Origin: Candidatus Melainabacteria bacterium
GTDB lineage: Bacteria; Cyanobacteriota; Vampirovibrionia; Caenarcaniphilales; Caenarcanaceae
Assembly (NCBI GenBank): GCA_005110395.1
Contig: DUDU01000020.1
Location: forward strand, 1-44,783
Reading direction: 5' to 3'
Length of the DNA: 44,783 nt
Position numbers and translations under genes: made by a program. Position 1 is the first letter of the stretch. Every line of letters starts with the position of its first letter. The notes beneath the pieces were generated by a model. That model was not told the DNA's origin, ran no database searches, and saw nothing but the letters and a program-made list of their open reading frames with translations. Below are positions 39,563 to 44,783 of this stretch, piece after piece.

Positions 39563-41167
39563 ATGTCTTCAAAAAAAATAATCGCCTTAGGTATTATCCT
39601 AATTTTATTTTCCACAAATACATTTAACGCTAGTCCGTCCATTTCTTCAGTACCAAAGACTGGTGAAAAGCCTCAAGTTACTGAAAATACAAACAAAAAA
39701 ACAGAGAATGTGCAAACAGGCATAAAACAGACTCCTGAGGCGGATTTTGAACCACAGTACTTAGTTTGTAACAATAAAGGTATTAAGGTTTATCTCAAAG
39801 AGAGGCTTTTCAAGAAAGATAGTTCTTTAACTGATTGGAAAATGTATGAGTTTGCTTTTTTTAATAACAATGAACAACCAATAAATATTAAGGGTGCAAT
39901 TTTTAATAAAATTTCACAAGCTGAATTAAACCTAAAGCTGGCTCAAATTGAGGAAAATAATAAAGCAAACCAAAAGAATTACCGTTACGATAGTGCTACT
40001 GGGCAATATTTAAAGCGTAATGTGCCTCGGGCTATTGGTGGCGTTGCAAGAACTTTTGGGGTTAATTTCTTACTTGATTCTCTTATTAATAAAGGAGATT
40101 GGGGTTTTGGTGCCATCGTTGGTGGTATAGTTGCGGGTGTAGATGCGGTTTGGTATGCTGGTGATTTAGCCGTGGGTTCCACCAAAACAGCCTATTATGA
40201 TTCTGAAGCCAGAAAAGAATTGGCTGTTGAGCGAAGAAAAGAAACTGAAAAAACTCAAGAGTCCAGAACCGCTCTGGAGCAAGTGAAAGAAGTTAATAAT
40301 GAATTGATGGATCTGAAACTTGCGGGTAAAGGTCGAGGGCAAATGATTTTTTTGATTGATCAAAATTCGGTCCCAGACTTTGCTTTTTACTTTAAAGAAT
40401 TAGATTTGGTTTTTACGCAGTATAAGCACGAAGGTGAAGTAATAAAATACGACAGTAATCAAGTTGAACAAACAATGAAAGAAATTCTGAATGATCCTAA
40501 TTCAGGAAAAAAAGTTTATGGTTCTCTTGGTTTCATTGATTCATTTACAGAGGGTTTTGGGCAAATTGAAGAACTTGAACTTGGTTTATATTCTTATGAT
40601 GGAAAACAAGAAGAAGACAAAAGAAAAGCCGATACTATTTACTTCGAAAAGACCTTGAAGGACCTATCAAAGGACCCAACAAAATTCAGTGAGTTCGCAA
40701 CACATACCATTATGTTCTCTGGTTGCAAGACTTTGAACTTTACTAAAAAGCTGAAAGAACAGATTGTCTATGTATCAAATGATAATACTCAAGATATTGT
40801 CCTCCCCGGGCGCTCAGCATCAACAAAACTGAATGCTGATAAATTGAGTTTTTTGTTAATTAATAATATTTTTCATTCTCCAAACCCAGATTCTCTAAAG
40901 CTGTACAAACTTGCTGTTAATGAACAGGGAAGAGTATTAGCAAAAAACAATACTCAAGAAATTCAACTTGTTCATTACGGTAATCCAGTTGGGTTTAAAG
41001 ACACAAACTCAAAATACACAACTTGTAAAGGTGCAGTGGGAGAAATACTTAATCCGATAATTGAAAAACCACAACCTTTATTTACTAAAACCCTCCTTCC
41101 TGGTGAATACGCCTTTGCAAGAAAAGAGAATGAAAATTTAGTTGTTTATGATTTCTCTGTTGAGTAA
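39563..41167 (+). CDS. Hypothetical secreted protein with N-terminal signal peptide and an internal Gly-rich hydrophobic segment
   Basis: MSSKKIIALGIILILFSTNTFNASPS; GFGAIVGGIVAGVDAVWYAGDLAVGS. Confidence 0.7.
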   Translation: MSSKKIIALGIILILFSTNTFNASPSISSVPKTGEKPQVTENTNKKTENVQTGIKQTPEADFEPQYLVCNNKGIKVYLKERLFKKDSSLTDWKMYEFAFFNNNEQPINIKGAIFNKISQAELNLKLAQIEENNKANQKNYRYDSATGQYLKRNVPRAIGGVARTFGVNFLLDSLINKGDWGFGAIVGGIVAGVDAVWYAGDLAVGSTKTAYYDSEARKELAVERRKETEKTQESRTALEQVKEVNNELMDLKLAGKGRGQMIFLIDQNSVPDFAFYFKELDLVFTQYKHEGEVIKYDSNQVEQTMKEILNDPNSGKKVYGSLGFIDSFTEGFGQIEELELGLYSYDGKQEEDKRKADTIYFEKTLKDLSKDPTKFSEFATHTIMFSGCKTLNFTKKLKEQIVYVSNDNTQDIVLPGRSASTKLNADKLSFLLINNIFHSPNPDSLKLYKLAVNEQGRVLAKNNTQEIQLVHYGNPVGFKDTNSKYTTCKGAVGEILNPIIEKPQPLFTKTLLPGEYAFARKENENLVVYDFSVE

Positions 41168-41283
41168 ATGTGAGGATTAATATTTACTCAATTGATCTGA
41201 CAACTCGACCTAGTTTTTTAAATTCTTTTTGATACCCTTTACAAAATGCTGCTTTGCTAATCAATGAGAGTTAATTTCATTCC

Positions 41284-41355
41284 CTACTCATCCCCAAGCT
41301 TGAACATAGCTAAAAAAGCTTCTTGAGGTACTTCTACGCTTCCAATCGCTTTCAT
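41284..41355 (-). repeat. Copy of lepA 3' end (tail 2)
   Basis: ATG..TAG 72 nt encoding [23 protein letters not shown], preceded by lepA-like QKEGKKK. Confidence 0.95.
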
Positions 41356-41377
41356 CTTTTTCTTTCCTTCTTTTTGT

Positions 41378-42178
41378 TTATAGATATTTCGGCAAATCTT
41401 CATATTGCTGAATTAATTCTTCAAATTCAATTGGCTTATATTCAAGTACTTTGTGTCTTAGTAGTTTTACTTTTTCTTTATCTCTATTATTCAACTCTTT
41501 GCTTACCATTAAATTATCACATAGGGTATTAAACATATCTTCATTCATATCAAATTTTTCGTTGTATAAACTAATGAACATTTTTTGGTCTTGAGTTAGA
41601 GAAAAAAATAAGCCTTCAGTCAATATGGTAAAACAACCTTTATTTATATTTAAGCATTGAATTGAATGTATTGGATTTTTGTAAAATACTTTAGTGAGAA
41701 TAAATTCTTTCCGAAATTCTCCTTCCATGGAGTGAGCATAATTGGCCTCATTATATAAAACACAAACATACTTCTTTCTTAATTTCTCATCTTTATGACT
41801 TATCGCTCCCTCTTTCAAAGCGTCTATTAATTTAAACCAACACCTATCACGATATATTACTCCTTCTCTCAGAGAATCTATTAAATTAAACTCTGTGTTA
41901 CCAGAATCATCACTACCAAAGTTTAATGGAATAGATTTGTTTGATATTAATGCTTCTTCTAATGATTTTGGTAAATGATTTGCCATATCTCTACAGCGAT
42001 TATGTGGTATTAAAACCAAAATAAAAACAACAGAAAAGAAAGTTGAAATAATGGCCAGTAATGTAAAAATGATTTTTTTCTTTTTTGTTTTACTTACAAA
42101 AGCTAAATAGATAGTAATTATGCAAGAACAAAATAGAGAAATAATCCAAATCAAATCATTAGAACTTACAATTCCCAT
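41378..42178 (-). CDS. Paralogous membrane protein (N-terminal two-TM), unit 2 of the lepA-tail array
   Basis: [44 protein letters not shown]...; paralog of 42250-42963. Confidence 0.8.
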   Translation of the reverse strand: MGIVSSNDLIWIISLFCSCIITIYLAFVSKTKKKKIIFTLLAIISTFFSVVFILVLIPHNRCRDMANHLPKSLEEALISNKSIPLNFGSDDSGNTEFNLIDSLREGVIYRDRCWFKLIDALKEGAISHKDEKLRKKYVCVLYNEANYAHSMEGEFRKEFILTKVFYKNPIHSIQCLNINKGCFTILTEGLFFSLTQDQKMFISLYNEKFDMNEDMFNTLCDNLMVSKELNNRDKEKVKLLRHKVLEYKPIEFEELIQQYEDLPKYL

Positions 42179-42181
42179 TAT

Positions 42182-42253
42182 CTACTCTTCGCCTAATTTA
42201 AGAACTCCAAGAAAAGCTTCCTGAGGTACTTCTACACTACCAATTGCTTTCAT
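42182..42253 (-). repeat. Copy of lepA 3' end (tail 1), ATGA-overlapping the stop of the upstream paralog
   Basis: 72 nt encoding [23 protein letters not shown]; preceded by AGAAGGA. Confidence 0.95.
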
Positions 42254-42963
42254 TCTTTTATTCCTTCTTTTTGTTCTGCTCGAAAAGTTTCTATTACTTC
42301 TTTTCTTAATAATTTCACTTTCTTTTTATTTTCAGTACTAAGCTGTCCACTTTTTTCTAACTCATTACATATAGTATTAAATTTACTTTCACTCATACCT
42401 AGTTTGTCTCCATTCATATTTTTAAACTCTGGATCTAATGACAAAGACAAGCCTATGATTAATAAATAAAAACCAGACTTATTTGTACTTAAACATTGAA
42501 TTGAATGTATTGGATTTTTATAAAATACTTTCGGAAGAATAACTTCAGCTAATATTTCAGCTTTAATAGTGTCAGAATTATTAGCTTCATCATATAAAAC
42601 ACAAACATATTTTTTTCTTAAATTGGAATCTTTGTAACTTATTGCTCCATCTTCCAGAGCATCTATTAACTTAAACCCACAACTATCGTCAGCAGCAAAA
42701 TCTAATGGAATAGGTTTATTTGATGCTACCGCTATTTCTAATGATTTTGGTAAACCATCTGCCATATCTCTACAATCTCTACCTCGATTATCTGGTATTA
42801 GAACTAAAATACAAATAATAGACAGCAAAGTTGGAATAATCGTAAGTAATGTAAAAATGATTTTTTTCTTTTTTGTTTTACTTACAAAAGCTAAATAGAT
42901 AGTAATTATGCAAGAACAAAATAGAGAAATAATCCAAATCAAATCATTAGAACTTAATTTCAT
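42250..42963 (-). CDS. Paralogous membrane protein (N-terminal two-TM), unit 1 of the lepA-tail array
   Basis: [76 protein letters not shown]... Confidence 0.8.
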   Translation of the reverse strand: MKLSSNDLIWIISLFCSCIITIYLAFVSKTKKKKIIFTLLTIIPTLLSIICILVLIPDNRGRDCRDMADGLPKSLEIAVASNKPIPLDFAADDSCGFKLIDALEDGAISYKDSNLRKKYVCVLYDEANNSDTIKAEILAEVILPKVFYKNPIHSIQCLSTNKSGFYLLIIGLSLSLDPEFKNMNGDKLGMSESKFNTICNELEKSGQLSTENKKKVKLLRKEVIETFRAEQKEGIKE

Positions 42964-42966
42964 TGT

Positions 42967-44778
42967 CTACTCCTCTGCAAGCTTAAGAACAGCTAAGAAA
43001 GCTTCTTGAGGTACTTCTACACTACCAATTGCTTTCATCTTTTTCTTACCTTCTTTTTGTTTCTCAAGTAATTTTTTCTTACGAGTAATATCACCGCCAT
43101 AACATTTAGCCAAAACATTTTTGCGCATAGCCGATATTGTCTCGCGCGCAATCACCTTATTTCCAATTGCCGCCTGAATAGCAACCTCAAACATTTGCCT
43201 TGGAATTAATTCTTTGAGTTTTTCGGATAATCTGCGCCCAAGATAATAGGCCTTGCTCTCGTGAACAATACAAGAAAAAGCATCAACACTATCACCAGCC
43301 AATTTAATATCAACCCTCACCAAGTCACCTTCCTTGTAACCGATTTGCTCATAACTCAAATTGGCATAACCACGCGATCTTGATTTCAATTGATCGAAAA
43401 AGTCAGTGATTATCTCTCCCAGCGGCAATTCATATATCAAAATTGTGCGCCTATCATCCAAATGCTTCATATCCACAAAGATTCCCCGTCTATCCTGACA
43501 CAAATCCATAAGCGGTCCAACATAGTCTTTTGGACAAGTAATTTGCGCTTTTACCCATGGTTCTTCAATCTTTTCTCTAAGCACTGGTTCTGGTAAATCA
43601 CAAGGATTATCAATCATAGAAACTTCGCCCTTTATTGTTGTAACCCGATAAATCACACTGGGAGCTGTTGCAATCAAGCTCAGATTATATTCTCTTTCTA
43701 GGCGTTCCTTTCCAACCTCCATGTGCAACAATCCCAAAAATCCGCATCTAAAGCCAAAACCCAAAGCTGCTGAGGTTTCTGGTTCTGAACTGATGGAACT
43801 ATCATTCATTCTTAGCTTTTCGATCGCATCTTTGAGTTCATGATATTCAACCGAATTTACTGGATAGATTCCGCAAAATACCATTGGAACTGCGGGTTTA
43901 TATCCTGGCAAAGGTTGGGTTGCACCATTTTCAACCGTTGTAATTGTGTCACCAACAAGAGCGCATACTTCCTTGACAGATGCAGCCACATAACCCACTT
44001 CTCCGCATGACAAGGAATTTCGCTGCACTTGCTTTGGAATCAGCGTTCCTAATTCTAAAATTTCAAATTCCTTATCCGAAGCAGCCGACATAAATCTGAT
44101 TTTGTCGCCCACCTTCAAAGTTCCATCAACAACTCTAATGGATGAAACAACCCCACGATAAGAATCATAATAACTATCAAAAATCAAAGCTCTCGGCGGC
44201 TTATTTAAAGTATCTATAGGCGGTGGAACTCTCTCAATAACTGCTTCAAGCACATCTTGAATTCCAATTCCTTCTTTTGCACTAACCAAAATCGCTTCAG
44301 AAGCATCAATTCCAATAATGTCTTCTATTTCTTTTTTTACACGCTCAACCTCTGAAGAAGGCAAATCAATTTTATTTATAACTGGAATTATTGTTAGGTT
44401 ATTTTCAAGCGCAAGGTAAACATTAGCCAGCGTTTGTGCCTCCACTCCCTGCGTTGCATCCACCACCAAAAGGGCACCTTCACATGCTGCCAGCGAGCGG
44501 GAAACCTCATAACCAAAATCCACGTGCCCAGGAGTATCAATTAAATTAACAACATATTCTTTTCCATCTTTAGCGACATAAGTCATTCGCGCTGTTTGTA
44601 GCTTAATGGTAATGCCTCTTTCACGCTCTAAATCAAGATTATCAAGTACCTGCTCTTGCATTTCACGCTTGCTGATTGTGCCCGTATATTCGAGCAAGCG
44701 ATCAGCCAAAGTGCTTTTGCCATGGTCAATATGAGCGATGATTGAGAAGTTGCGGATTGAGTTTGTTGGTGTTGTCAT
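42967..44778 (-). CDS. lepA: Elongation factor 4 (LepA)
   Basis: [28 protein letters not shown] ... [36 protein letters not shown] ... C-term [34 protein letters not shown]. Confidence 0.98.
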   Translation of the reverse strand: MTTPTNSIRNFSIIAHIDHGKSTLADRLLEYTGTISKREMQEQVLDNLDLERERGITIKLQTARMTYVAKDGKEYVVNLIDTPGHVDFGYEVSRSLAACEGALLVVDATQGVEAQTLANVYLALENNLTIIPVINKIDLPSSEVERVKKEIEDIIGIDASEAILVSAKEGIGIQDVLEAVIERVPPPIDTLNKPPRALIFDSYYDSYRGVVSSIRVVDGTLKVGDKIRFMSAASDKEFEILELGTLIPKQVQRNSLSCGEVGYVAASVKEVCALVGDTITTVENGATQPLPGYKPAVPMVFCGIYPVNSVEYHELKDAIEKLRMNDSSISSEPETSAALGFGFRCGFLGLLHMEVGKERLEREYNLSLIATAPSVIYRVTTIKGEVSMIDNPCDLPEPVLREKIEEPWVKAQITCPKDYVGPLMDLCQDRRGIFVDMKHLDDRRTILIYELPLGEIITDFFDQLKSRSRGYANLSYEQIGYKEGDLVRVDIKLAGDSVDAFSCIVHESKAYYLGRRLSEKLKELIPRQMFEVAIQAAIGNKVIARETISAMRKNVLAKCYGGDITRKKKLLEKQKEGKKKMKAIGSVEVPQEAFLAVLKLAEE

Positions 44779-44783
44779 TGTTT

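Noticed and set aside
1-44783. CRISPR arrays, tRNA or rRNA genes, riboswitches
   Set aside because: Looked for regularly spaced repeats, TTCGAATC-type T-loops and aptamer-like leaders upstream of glyA, queE and aroF; none seen.

Overview
This is a low-GC bacterial chromosomal window. Most of it is housekeeping genes: amt (partial), atpG, phoU, xth, lspA, glyA, mazG-ssb, bioF, a Gly-rich RRM protein, murG, cmk, cpaF/tadB/tadC, a PfkB/RfaE-type kinase, a GT39 (PMT-like) glycosyltransferase, queE, a CorC/HlyC CBS protein, a protoporphyrinogen-oxidase-like gene, a transketolase C-terminal half, a DAHP synthase, gltA, a long-chain acyl-CoA synthetase and lepA. The Gly-rich RRM protein and gene mix suggest a cyanobacterial/Melainabacteria-type lineage, but this is a weak inference. 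The most unusual part is the region downstream of lepA (41.26-43.04 kb). The last 72 nt of lepA occur three times, each in register and ending in TAG, and each followed exactly 3 nt later by the ATG of a paralogous two-TM membrane-protein ORF (two intact, one decayed to its start). This looks like a tandem array of cassettes that regenerates the lepA 3' end. Other accessory features are: two dispersed palindromic repeat families, one copy of which lies in frame inside the GT39 gene; a small ORF with an A10 tract whose +1/-1 frame encodes a longer protein; a decaying island (HEAT gene with a 1-nt frameshift, DUF1444-like lipoprotein gene with an in-frame TAG) flanked by attC-like imperfect palindromes; and an IS256/IS1249-like element with clear TIRs, a frameshifted zinc-ribbon and a truncated gene at its edge. 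All calls come from reading sequence and motifs; no database search was run.
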